DNA from: G963665085 sp963665085
GTDB taxonomy: Bacteria; Bacteroidota; Bacteroidia; Bacteroidales; JAAAOM01
Reading direction: 5' to 3'
Length of the DNA stretch: 64,000 bases
NCBI GenBank assembly: GCA_963665085.2
Contig: CAXXXS010000001.1
Location: forward strand, 2,480,001-2,544,000
Part shown: positions 46,316 to 53,104 of the stretch, in pieces
How the letters are laid out: each line of letters begins with the position of its first letter
How positions within the stretch are numbered: the first letter of the stretch is position 1
Program-made: the position numbers and the translations under genes
Notes under the pieces: generated by a model
Database searches by the model: none
What the model was told of the DNA's origin: nothing
The model's input: the letters and a program-made list of their open reading frames with translations, nothing else

Positions 46316-46393
46316 GGGCGATTAGCTCAGTTGGTTCAGAGCACCTGCCTTACAAGCAGGGGGTCGCTGGTTCGAACCCAGCATTGCCCACCA
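46316..46393 (+). tRNA. tRNA-Val (anticodon TAC), intact, used as integration site
   Basis: A complete cloverleaf with acceptor GGGCGAT/ATTGCCC, D stem GCTC/GAGC, anticodon stem CCTGC/GCAGG around loop CTTACAA (anticodon TAC at 46350-46352), T arm GCTGG-TTCGAAC-CCAGC, discriminator A and an encoded CCA. Its 3' 48 bases from within the anticodon stem are repeated exactly at 54978, so this copy was restored by an integrated element. Confidence 0.97.
46346..46393 (+). repeat. Left 48-bp attachment repeat (inside tRNA-Val)
   Basis: The repeat starts at TGCCTTACAAG in the anticodon stem and ends at the encoded CCA. Base for base it equals 54978-55025; flanking bases differ on both sides, which fixes its limits. 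Confidence 0.95.
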
Positions 46394-46402
46394 CTGATAA
46401 TC

Positions 46403-46437
46403 AAAGGGTTACAACAAAATTGTAACCCTTTATTTTT
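46403..46437 (+). terminator. Element-borne terminator directly behind tRNA-Val
   Basis: Perfect 12-bp arms AAAGGGTTACAA and TTGTAACCCTTT with a 5-nt loop, followed by ATTTTTT. It lies just inside the element end and so replaces the chromosomal tRNA terminator that now sits beyond the right repeat. Confidence 0.85.
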
Positions 46438-46443
46438 TGGTAC

Positions 46444-46483
46444 TTACTAACAAAATAACCAACAATCGTTTTGTTACTAACAA
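46444..46483 (+). repeat. Left arm-type integrase sites (two TTACTAACAA repeats)
   Basis: TTACTAACAA occurs at 46444-46453 and again at 46474-46483, 30 bp apart, 50-90 bp inside the left end. The same 10-mer recurs at 54855-54864 and, with one change, at 54954-54963 near the right end. Their placement at both ends fits binding sites of the integrase N-terminal domain. Confidence 0.65.
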
Positions 46484-46524
46484 GATTTTTATTGGCGTGT
46501 GCTATTAGAAAAGTTTTTTAAAAG

Positions 46525-46599
46525 GTGCATTTATTGCACTTGCTGCATTGAGTAAAAAAAGTTTTATTTCGAGGTGCAAAGTCTGCAAACTCTACACAT
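46525..46599. promoter_or_regulatory. Left iteron-like region (candidate replication/control site)
   Basis: An inverted pair GTGCA/TGCAC (46525-46539) is followed at 46575 by two tandem 9-mers TGCAAAGTC and TGCAAACTC and then TACACAT. The same composite site, with the two variable bases swapped, is found at 52954-52978 on the other strand. The region has no ORF (46394-46673). Confidence 0.55.
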
Positions 46600-46673
46600 A
46601 AATTTTGAGTAACAATAAAAAACCCCAGCCAAATAATGACCGGGGCAAAATGAAAATCCAATTGGAAAAGAAA

Positions 46674-47186
46674 TTATCTTACTAAATGATTAATCTCATT
46701 ATAATTAGCAGAATGTTTCTGCCATAGTTTTATGATGCCTTCAATCAATGCCTTTGCCAATTCAGCACTACCGATGTATTCCATCGGCACGCCTGCATTA
46801 TGGGCAAAATTTTTAATACTGTTTTTCATGTCGTTTTGGTCGATTAGATAGAATACCCCATCTATTTCAATTAGCAGGCTGTTATCATTTTGATAAATCA
46901 ACTCATGTTGCCCTGTTGATACTGAAAACTCCAAATAGCGGTCAAGTTCTCTAAGCAGTACCCCGGCACATTCTTTCCCGGAATAGCATTTACTGTACAG
47001 GCCGCCCGACTGGCTTAAGTCAGTTCCAAGTCGTTCCAGAATGATAGAACCTTTTCCCTTTGTTGGGTTCTTTAAACTCTTCCTACGTTCGGTTACTTCT
47101 TCAATAGTTTTTTGAAGTTTAACCTTTTGTTTTTCGGCCTTAATGCTGGCCATTTTTGATTTTAATTTCGATTCTAAATTTTCCAT
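46674..47186 (-). CDS. Element-encoded hypothetical protein (170 residues)
   Basis: A soluble protein of unknown function and the last gene of the element's operon. The N-terminal ~45 residues are a highly charged Lys/Glu helix (likely coiled coil or RNA/DNA-contacting), followed by a compact mixed domain (LYSKCYSGKECAGVLLREL, GVFYLIDQNDMKNSIKNF). There is no signal peptide or recognisable catalytic motif. The gene is 27 bp from the upstream gene. It could be accessory (anti-phage or helper-interference cargo), but this is only a guess from position. Confidence 0.7.
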   Translation of the reverse strand: MENLESKLKSKMASIKAEKQKVKLQKTIEEVTERRKSLKNPTKGKGSIILERLGTDLSQSGGLYSKCYSGKECAGVLLRELDRYLEFSVSTGQHELIYQNDNSLLIEIDGVFYLIDQNDMKNSIKNFAHNAGVPMEYIGSAELAKALIEGIIKLWQKHSANYNEINHLVR

Positions 47187-47213
47187 GACTAATTATAATT
47201 TTAAATGTGAATA

Positions 47214-47834
47214 TTACTTTTTAGCAAACCCTGCGTTTACCAGTTTCTCTAATGCTTCAACTTTCCACATAATGCCATTATCGGATTTGGAATTTATAAT
47301 ATCATGCAGCATTATAGACATACCTTTCTCATAACGGGAATACAGAATACCTTCGTAATAAGTTGAGCCGATTAATTGAATATCTTTCCACAAGCTATCC
47401 AATTTTGCCAAAACCTTCATTTGCTCCGGGGTGGCATAGGTTGTATTATCCTTTTCGATTTTCTCACTGATTGAAGCATCATAAAATAAGTTGCCTTCAC
47501 CGTCAATCTGTAAAAACTCAAACCCAAATTTTTCGGATAAACTCCATGCCTGACATTCTGGGATTTCATACATCGAAACCAAATTATCAATGTTGATTGG
47601 CAAAGTTTTTAACCCTGTCAACTCCGAAAGGTGGTTTCTTACTTCGGTTTCATAAAAGGAATGAGGGTTAGACAAGAATTCTTTTATGTCTGCAATGTCT
47701 TTCAATTCCCTGCAGAACTCAATTTCATTATGCCAATTTAAATAATCCTGTGCTTTCGCCCTCGTTTCTTCGAGGTCTCTTTTTTGAGAATAAATCTCAT
47801 TTTCATTTACCTTTAAAATAATTTCTTTTTTCAT
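47214..47834 (-). CDS. Element-encoded hypothetical protein (206 residues)
   Basis: An acidic soluble protein that I do not recognise. It begins with a Lys/Glu helix (NENEIYSQKRDLEETRAKAQ) and contains EFCRELKDIADIKEFLSNPHSFYE and a C-terminal helical part (KVEALEKLVNAGFAKK). There are no membrane segments. It is 3 bp after the preceding gene, so translation is probably coupled. Confidence 0.7.
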   Translation of the reverse strand: MKKEIILKVNENEIYSQKRDLEETRAKAQDYLNWHNEIEFCRELKDIADIKEFLSNPHSFYETEVRNHLSELTGLKTLPINIDNLVSMYEIPECQAWSLSEKFGFEFLQIDGEGNLFYDASISEKIEKDNTTYATPEQMKVLAKLDSLWKDIQLIGSTYYEGILYSRYEKGMSIMLHDIINSKSDNGIMWKVEALEKLVNAGFAKK

Positions 47835-47837
47835 AAC

Positions 47838-48197
47838 TTATTCCCTCTCCAATTTTTCAATCAATTTATTTATATTATTTACTGTTTCCTCCGCTGTTGA
47901 CAGCCTCCCAATTCTTGCTTCAATTTCAGCTTCGGAAAAACCAAAACGCTGCATTTCCTCTCTCATACCCTGAGCTTTTTTTGTCCCGGTTTCGATAAAC
48001 GAATCATACCCGGGCTGGTAAAGCTCTTTGAACTTTTCCTCGGAAATTGGTGTTTCAAGATTCCCGTTAAAAAAATCATTATCCACTTTGAAGAATGTCA
48101 TTTTCTTTCGGGTTAACCTTTCGAACTCCGCACGGTCACCCCGGAGGGCTGCGGAAATAATTTCCTTTTTTTTGTCTGTTGCTTTTTTCATTTTCAA
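47838..48197 (-). CDS. Element-encoded hypothetical protein (119 residues)
   Basis: A small basic-to-acidic helical protein (LRGDRAEFERLTRKKMTFF, QRFGFSEAEIEARIGRLSTAEE). Its ATG overlaps the stop of the DUF5681 gene by 4 bp (ATGA type), so the two are translationally coupled. In phages, genes right after a DUF5681/terminase-small-like gene are often packaging-related, but there is no motif to support that here. Confidence 0.7.
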   Translation of the reverse strand: MKMKKATDKKKEIISAALRGDRAEFERLTRKKMTFFKVDNDFFNGNLETPISEEKFKELYQPGYDSFIETGTKKAQGMREEMQRFGFSEAEIEARIGRLSTAEETVNNINKLIEKLERE

Positions 48198-48484
48198 TCT
48201 TTTAAATTGTTTGTAATACGCTCGATTAACAAATCCAGCTCATCTTCCGAGAGAGAATTCAAATTTATATCCTGCGATTGTTGCGTTGGCAGGATAAACC
48301 TCAATGCACGTTCAAAAAACGCTAACCTGTCTTTTGGTTCAAGTGAATCAAAGTCGTTTTGCAGCTTATCAATGTTTTCAGAAATGAAAGACTGCATTAG
48401 ATTTTTAATCTCACTTGTTGTTTTGTTTGGAGAGCCTTTTGGCCGCCCGTATGGATTACCTGTTTGTCCTTTTTTTTGTCCCAT
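48194..48484 (-). CDS. DUF5681 domain protein (phage-type, possible packaging/DNA-binding)
   Basis: A 96-residue protein whose start MGQKKGQTGNPYGRPKGSPN is the DUF5681 signature, a basic GxPxGRPKG segment likely to touch DNA, then a helical part ending INLNSLSEDELDLLIERIT. DUF5681 proteins are common in prophages, frequently near terminase genes, and some resemble small terminase subunits. Its presence in an element lacking any other virion gene is what a satellite that redirects helper packaging would be expected to have. That function is inference. Confidence 0.75.
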   Translation of the reverse strand: MGQKKGQTGNPYGRPKGSPNKTTSEIKNLMQSFISENIDKLQNDFDSLEPKDRLAFFERALRFILPTQQSQDINLNSLSEDELDLLIERITNNLKD

Positions 48485-48572
48485 AATTTTATGTATTTGA
48501 ATGTTGTTTACATATTTTTTTGTGCAATGTCGTTTGTTATTTGGGGGTTAATGAATAACCAAAAAATAACTC

Positions 48573-48923
48573 TTAATATTTATCAAATAAATTCTTTGAT
48601 ACGCCAACATTAAACCAGCAATTCAAACTCCCATATCTGTATGGCTGTATTGAATATCCCTCTTTTAGCATCGCTGTTATAAGTTCGCCATTTGAAACAT
48701 GGTAACCCAAACAGCGTTCTACAATATGCTTTAAACGATAGCTACCAACTGCACGGTTTATGGTTTGGCGTTTGGTGAAGTTTTCCCGGATAAATTCCCG
48801 GATAGCTTTAATCTTATCCTTTTTTGTGATAGGGTAAATCTGTCTATCACATATAGGAAAATGCACCAATCCGGCCATATCAACTGCAAAAGGATTGACT
48901 ATTTGTTTTTTCTTTTTACTCAT
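48573..48923 (-). CDS. Element-encoded hypothetical protein (116 residues)
   Basis: A basic soluble protein. The C-terminal two thirds (KAIREFIRENFTKRQTIN ... YRLKHIVERCLGYHVSNGE) look like a winged-helix or HTH fold with the sequence GELITAMLKEGYSI, but I cannot assign a family. Its start overlaps the end of the next gene upstream by 8 bp. It could be a small DNA-binding regulator. Confidence 0.7.
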   Translation of the reverse strand: MSKKKKQIVNPFAVDMAGLVHFPICDRQIYPITKKDKIKAIREFIRENFTKRQTINRAVGSYRLKHIVERCLGYHVSNGELITAMLKEGYSIQPYRYGSLNCWFNVGVSKNLFDKY

Positions 48924-49305
48924 AGCTGAATACCTCCTTTATCTTTTTTATAATTTCATTATCGGAAAAATTGGTTATTCCGTTAACAGAGATTTGCAAA
49001 CCCCCGTCCACAGAATCGGCAATGTCTGTAACTTCAATTTTATTGGCGTTGGTGTTTTCCAGCGCGCTGGCAATCCTGTTAATCCCTGCATTCCTTAAAT
49101 CCGAAACAAGCATTGGTAACGATGAGTAAACGTTTTTACTGTTTACCTTCTGGGATTTATTAAACCCTTGCTTCCAGCCTTTATAACTCCAATCCTTAAC
49201 TTGCTCCACAGTATAAACACCCTTACTTGCGGCCAGATAACCAGCCTCAAACCCTTTACGGTACTGCATTTCGGCCAATCTTAATATTTCATTTTTCAAG
49301 TCCAT
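48916..49305 (-). CDS. Element-encoded hypothetical protein (129 residues)
   Basis: A soluble protein with an N-terminal helical region (DLKNEILRLAEMQYRKGFEAGY) followed by WSYKGWKQGF. No family was recognised. It shares 8 bp with the downstream 116-residue gene and lies 69 bp after the primase gene, so it is part of the same transcription unit. Confidence 0.7.
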   Translation of the reverse strand: MDLKNEILRLAEMQYRKGFEAGYLAASKGVYTVEQVKDWSYKGWKQGFNKSQKVNSKNVYSSLPMLVSDLRNAGINRIASALENTNANKIEVTDIADSVDGGLQISVNGITNFSDNEIIKKIKEVFSYE

Positions 49306-49374
49306 TGTTTACGATTATGTTAGTTAAAAATATTATACAATTATGTAATGAATTCAAAATCATGTATATATAAA

Positions 49375-50292
49375 TTATTGATTATGCTCTAAGAGCAGGG
49401 GTTTAAACAAAATACCATAATCAGCACAGGCACGGTAAAAAATACCAATACCAAACCCCTGTGAATTGCGCAAACATGCGTTATATTGTTTATCGGTTTC
49501 GGTCGGTTTATATCCATTATAGAACTGGCTTACCTCATGGAAATACCCCCGACCGGCCTCTCCAAATTCGCAAGCAAAACATGAGGCAATGGCCAGCCAT
49601 TCGGAGTAAGTTCCTGTTATGTCTATCCTATGGGTAACTAATCGTTTTATAAGGTATTCCGTTTTTTCGGATTCTTTAAAATGCGTAGTTGTTCCACGAA
49701 AAAAAGTTTTATTTGCGTCTGCATTCTTTGCAATCTCTTCACAAGTTTTAAAAAATGTTCTTGCATTGTGATTGAAATACGCCTGACTGTCAAAAGAATA
49801 GCCTCGAAGTGAAGCAACGTTTTGAGGTGCTTTATCCAATGTGAGGCCTATTTTTTTAAACTCATCATACAAAGCGGAAAAATGTTGTTTGTGTTTTTCC
49901 GGGTAAGCAATTGGCACAAGTCCCCAAACACCCCGGCCTGAAACCGATAATCCACAGTAAGCTATTTCAGGAATCTTTTTTAGTTCATCCCTGACGGCTT
50001 CAAAATTTAAACCTGGGTTTGCTTTACTATCTATATCAAATTGCATTAACCCGGAATGTTTAACAAGATTTTCGGCTGCTCGTGTTGGGAAGCATTGTCC
50101 ACTTGGAGTAATACAAGGCAAAAAATATTTTAAATCATCCCGTGTTTTTTTATTATCAATACTTCGGATTTTATCCACTTCGGGCTTAAATTCATCGGAT
50201 TGTAGAAAAGCCAGTAAATTATAATTAACGGGCTTTTTGCTCCCATAATTTTCGAATAACGAAACCTCGATATTTAAAACGCTGTTTTTCAT
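49375..50292 (-). CDS. AEP-type primase (BT4734/VirE N-terminal-like domain)
   Basis: A 305-residue protein with an archaeo-eukaryotic primase-like core. The two catalytic aspartates appear in MQFDIDSK (D86, D88) and the conserved Ser-Gly region as LSVSGRGVWGLVPI (near S118). It matches the VirE N-terminal/BT4734 domain seen in Bacteroidota mobile elements and carries a short C-terminal PriCT-like part (FACEFGEAGRGYFHEVS). It starts on the last base of the helicase stop (1-bp overlap), so primase and helicase are a coupled pair in place of the usual single fused protein. It should prime replication of the excised element. Confidence 0.85.
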   Translation of the reverse strand: MKNSVLNIEVSLFENYGSKKPVNYNLLAFLQSDEFKPEVDKIRSIDNKKTRDDLKYFLPCITPSGQCFPTRAAENLVKHSGLMQFDIDSKANPGLNFEAVRDELKKIPEIAYCGLSVSGRGVWGLVPIAYPEKHKQHFSALYDEFKKIGLTLDKAPQNVASLRGYSFDSQAYFNHNARTFFKTCEEIAKNADANKTFFRGTTTHFKESEKTEYLIKRLVTHRIDITGTYSEWLAIASCFACEFGEAGRGYFHEVSQFYNGYKPTETDKQYNACLRNSQGFGIGIFYRACADYGILFKPLLLEHNQ

Positions 50293-51887
50293 CAGAAAGG
50301 CAGTTTTTTGATTTCTTCAATAATACCTGTGCTTTCGTCCTGAATGCCGCAATAAATCAACATGCCTTCCCGGCCTTTGACTTTAACAAAACCAAGCCTT
50401 TCAAGCCGTTTTCCAAAGTTTATATTGCCTAAGGAAAAACACCCTGAATCCTTACAATATTGGCGGTATTGGCGGTATATTTCTTTTAAAGGAATGCTGT
50501 TCTCATGGCTGGGAACGATATTGTTTTCTTCTAAGAACATCGCAACTGAATCACTCTCATGTTTGTATTGTTTTACAGCCAATTCCGAAGCCTCGCAATA
50601 AGTAAATGTTCGTTGTTTTAGTAGTCGGTTAAGACCTTCCAGCACCCAGTTAAAAACCCCCGGCAATTCTTTTTCTATTATTTTTTTATGTAGTTCCTTG
50701 TCCTGCTCATGTTCTGGAATTGTTACATCAAACGGAATGATAAGAAAACGTCTAAAAAAGGCGTCCGAATGTTCGACCTCGGTCGGTAATTTATTGACGT
50801 TAAACACCAGCTTTGCATATTGGGTTATCGTTATCGGGTTCTTGTATGGCAATCTTGCTGGCAATGGTTCGCCCGAAGTCATTTGCTTAAAAAAGGCAGA
50901 TTCTAATTGATTGCTTATTTCACTCGCATAGTTTAAAATTTTGTCCTTAATCATTGCCCGGTAGTATCCCGTGCTATCAGTTAAATTCGATAACGAAAAA
51001 TTAGAAACATTCTCAAAGCCAAATAAAGCCGTGATTATCTCAAATAGAACCGATTTCCCATTTGCACCCGCACCATAAGGCAGCAATGCTTTTTCCAATT
51101 TTATGCCAGTCCCGTTTTTAATAAATACAGAACCAAAAAATTCTGAAATAACTTGCTGTCTGCTAACATCGGGTAAAACTTTGGTCAGGTAATCATTAAA
51201 AATTGGTGCATCTGCATTTGGATCGTAAACGAAAGGCAGTTGATAAGTGATAAAATCATTTCGTTCAAAATTTCTTAATCGTGTCCCGGTTAATGTAACT
51301 TCAAACGTGCCATTTAATAAATTGATAACCACCTTTGAATTATCGGGGTTTGGTGCTGGTAGATACGAATCGGATTGAAATTGCTTTAAAAGCTCATCCC
51401 GGAATTTGTATAATTTGGCGGTGTATTTAGCAACCCCCAGGCGTTCGGCTGCTTCTCCTAAAAATTTTGTAAATACCGGGTCTTCTAAGGATTTCCAGTA
51501 AGCACCATTAAAAAGATATATGAAACCTTGATTTATACAAAGTCCCCAATCGTTTGCATGTGCCAACTCGTTAATAAACTCTATGCTTAAAATCAACAAA
51601 TGGTTCTTACCAACTTTTAGACTGTCAATTTCTTTTTGTATCCGTTTCCATTCCTGAATATCTTGCTCCTTCGTTTCATCAAATGAACCGTCAGATTTAT
51701 AAATCTTGGAATTTAATTTTTGAACTTTTTGTTTGAGTTCCTTTAATTGTGGGAACGCCCTACTTTCAAAATCAACGGGTTTGATTTGGTTCAACATTAA
51801 ATTTAAAACCTCATCATGTGAAGGATATTCTTTAACTCCGAAAGAATGATTGTCAGGAATGGAAAAATTGTTCGCTGTCTTTGGCAT
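50292..51887 (-). CDS. SF3 replicative helicase (phage/plasmid primase P4-family C-terminal, D5-like)
   Basis: A 531-residue helicase. The P-loop is GAGANGKS (272-279), followed by an acidic B segment (LNYASEISNQ), and sensor and arginine-finger region VFNVNKLPTEVEHSDAFFRRFLIIPFD, all typical of P4 alpha/D5 primases. The N-terminal ~250 residues lack a primase signature; the primase is the next gene. The C-terminal (YRQYCKDSGCFSLGNINFGKRLERLGF) is the winged-helix origin-binding domain usual in this family. It probably opens the element origin at the iteron sites described. Confidence 0.92.
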   Translation of the reverse strand: MPKTANNFSIPDNHSFGVKEYPSHDEVLNLMLNQIKPVDFESRAFPQLKELKQKVQKLNSKIYKSDGSFDETKEQDIQEWKRIQKEIDSLKVGKNHLLILSIEFINELAHANDWGLCINQGFIYLFNGAYWKSLEDPVFTKFLGEAAERLGVAKYTAKLYKFRDELLKQFQSDSYLPAPNPDNSKVVINLLNGTFEVTLTGTRLRNFERNDFITYQLPFVYDPNADAPIFNDYLTKVLPDVSRQQVISEFFGSVFIKNGTGIKLEKALLPYGAGANGKSVLFEIITALFGFENVSNFSLSNLTDSTGYYRAMIKDKILNYASEISNQLESAFFKQMTSGEPLPARLPYKNPITITQYAKLVFNVNKLPTEVEHSDAFFRRFLIIPFDVTIPEHEQDKELHKKIIEKELPGVFNWVLEGLNRLLKQRTFTYCEASELAVKQYKHESDSVAMFLEENNIVPSHENSIPLKEIYRQYRQYCKDSGCFSLGNINFGKRLERLGFVKVKGREGMLIYCGIQDESTGIIEEIKKLPF

Positions 51888-51890
51888 TGG

Positions 51891-52100
51891 TTAACCCTTT
51901 CTTTGATTAACCAAATAGTCGGCGGGGTTCGCCTCTTTTGTCCGGTGTTTTTCGTAAAACTCGTTTAGGTCAGCCTCGGAGTGAATCCAAACTTTTCCGG
52001 GTTTTGCACCTTTTATCAAACCTTCACGCCTAAACTTTCTAAATGTTGGGACGGCAAGTCCAAGTTTTTCTGCTGATTTTTCTGTGTTGAAATAATTCAT
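51891..52100 (-). CDS. Excisionase-like helix-turn-helix protein
   Basis: A 69-residue winged-helix protein (NYFNTEKSAEKLGLAVPTFRKFRREGLIKG) of the MerR/AlpA/excisionase class with a basic tail. In P4-like and PICI elements such proteins are recombination directionality factors and/or regulators (AlpA). Here it starts right behind a palindromic operator (52102-52123) and a strong promoter and heads the replication operon, so it may also autoregulate it. Confidence 0.85.
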   Translation of the reverse strand: MNYFNTEKSAEKLGLAVPTFRKFRREGLIKGAKPGKVWIHSEADLNEFYEKHRTKEANPADYLVNQRKG

Positions 52101-52101
52101 C

Positions 52102-52123
52102 GCTAATAATTTTAATTATTAGC
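52102..52123. promoter_or_regulatory. Perfect 10-bp inverted repeat in front of the HTH gene (candidate operator)
   Basis: GCTAATAATT and AATTATTAGC are exact reverse complements with 2 bp between. The site begins 2 bp before the ATG and overlaps the expected transcription start of the promoter at 52126-52156. Confidence 0.6.
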
Positions 52124-52125
52124 AA

Positions 52126-52156
52126 CAAAAATAAAACTAATATCAATTTCAAACAA
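52126..52156 (-). promoter_or_regulatory. Promoter of the element's replication operon
   Basis: On the minus strand TTG (52154-52156), 20 bp, then TATTTTTG (52126-52133), matching the Bacteroidota consensus. Transcription would start in the palindrome. Confidence 0.6.
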
Positions 52157-52206
52157 TTGACATACAGGTAATTACAATACGTGAATACAAGATTTTTTTA
52201 AGCTAT

Positions 52207-52941
52207 CTACGTATTGAGGTTGTTGTATGCGCTGTTAATATTTGCTTCTTTTTCAGCTTGTGTGAATCCATCAAAAGGGAAACCTAATAAGCCTATTAAT
52301 TCAGCAATAAAACCAATTGCAGTTTCTTTGTTTAATCCAGAATTATCTTTAATAAACCTATACAAGGCATGAGTTTTCTTTAAAAAATCGTAGTTGAATG
52401 TTTTATCGGTTGTTTTTTTATTCTTCACAATCTTATACTTACCCTTAATATTTTTGTTTGGTTTTGTCCATTCACCCTCATTAGATGGGAATATTTCAAA
52501 TTCTATTGAACCGGAATTATCGGGAACATGCAATTTCAATATTTGCAAAATGTCATTAACAAGGTTTTTGTTATCAATTTTCACATTGCCATCCTTAGAC
52601 TTTAATAATATGCCATTAAATGTAACATCATTTTCTAAGGCATCATGCAATAAATTATATTGCTGTTTAAATTGGCGGTCGTTTTCATATTCTTTAAATC
52701 TACCTTTCACAAACCTTAGTTCATTCGCATAGCTGGAAGCAAAATAAAATAATTCGCTCACCATGTTTAATAAGTCGTATTTATCAGCCAGTTCACATAT
52801 TAATTGGTCAATATTATTTTTTTCCCCCAGTATCGAAAAATAATAATCAAATAGTTTTTCACTTGGTGGCATTAACCCCTTGAAATAGTAACTTAACTTT
52901 TCGTAATTTGGCTGTAAATGAACCTCAATTTCATTCATCAT
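52207..52941 (-). CDS. Element-encoded protein of unknown function (244 residues), between integrase and HTH
   Basis: A soluble, largely helical protein with no known domain that I can name. The C-terminal RFIKDNSGLNKETAIGFIAELIGLLGF segment resembles LFDYINDNTPIKNDYSFIAELTELLGF of the 219-residue protein at the same place in the second element, so it belongs to a family of integrase-adjacent proteins. It is separated from the integrase by a 163-bp non-coding region holding the right iteron-like site. A role in recombination, stability or replication control is suggested only by its place. Confidence 0.75.
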   Translation of the reverse strand: MMNEIEVHLQPNYEKLSYYFKGLMPPSEKLFDYYFSILGEKNNIDQLICELADKYDLLNMVSELFYFASSYANELRFVKGRFKEYENDRQFKQQYNLLHDALENDVTFNGILLKSKDGNVKIDNKNLVNDILQILKLHVPDNSGSIEFEIFPSNEGEWTKPNKNIKGKYKIVKNKKTTDKTFNYDFLKKTHALYRFIKDNSGLNKETAIGFIAELIGLLGFPFDGFTQAEKEANINSAYNNLNT

Positions 52942-52953
52942 TTTTTCAATTTA

Positions 52954-53038
52954 ATGTGTAGACTTTGCAGAGTTTGCAACCCTGAAAAAAACTTTTTTTT
53001 TTATTGTTTTCATTCCGGTTTATGCTATATAAGCATAA
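52954..53038. promoter_or_regulatory. Right iteron-like and palindromic region (candidate origin)
   Basis: Read on the minus strand, 52954-52978 gives TGCAAACTC, TGCAAAGTC, TACACAT: the same composite site as at 46575-46599 with the two variable bases exchanged (23 of 25 identical). It is followed by an A/T-rich stretch (A7 then T10) and by a perfect 7-bp palindrome TTATGCT/AGCATAA (53020-53038). No ORF lies here. Repeats, A/T-rich DNA and nearby helicase/primase genes are typical of an origin. Confidence 0.55.
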
Positions 53039-53104
53039 GTTAAAACGCTGAAACCCTTTATTCATAATGCTTTCACGGGTATTGTATAAATTTTCACGTA
53101 CATA

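Noticed and set aside
46444..46483. The spaced TTACTAACAA pair as a CRISPR-like array
   Set aside because: Only two 10-bp copies with a 20-bp gap, no further repeats and no cas genes in the window; better explained as integrase arm sites.
52207..52941. 244-residue element protein as a toxin or abortive-infection protein
   Set aside because: No RelE, HEPN, Fic or nuclease motif visible; its counterpart in element 2 has the same place beside the integrase, which suits a core rather than a cargo role.
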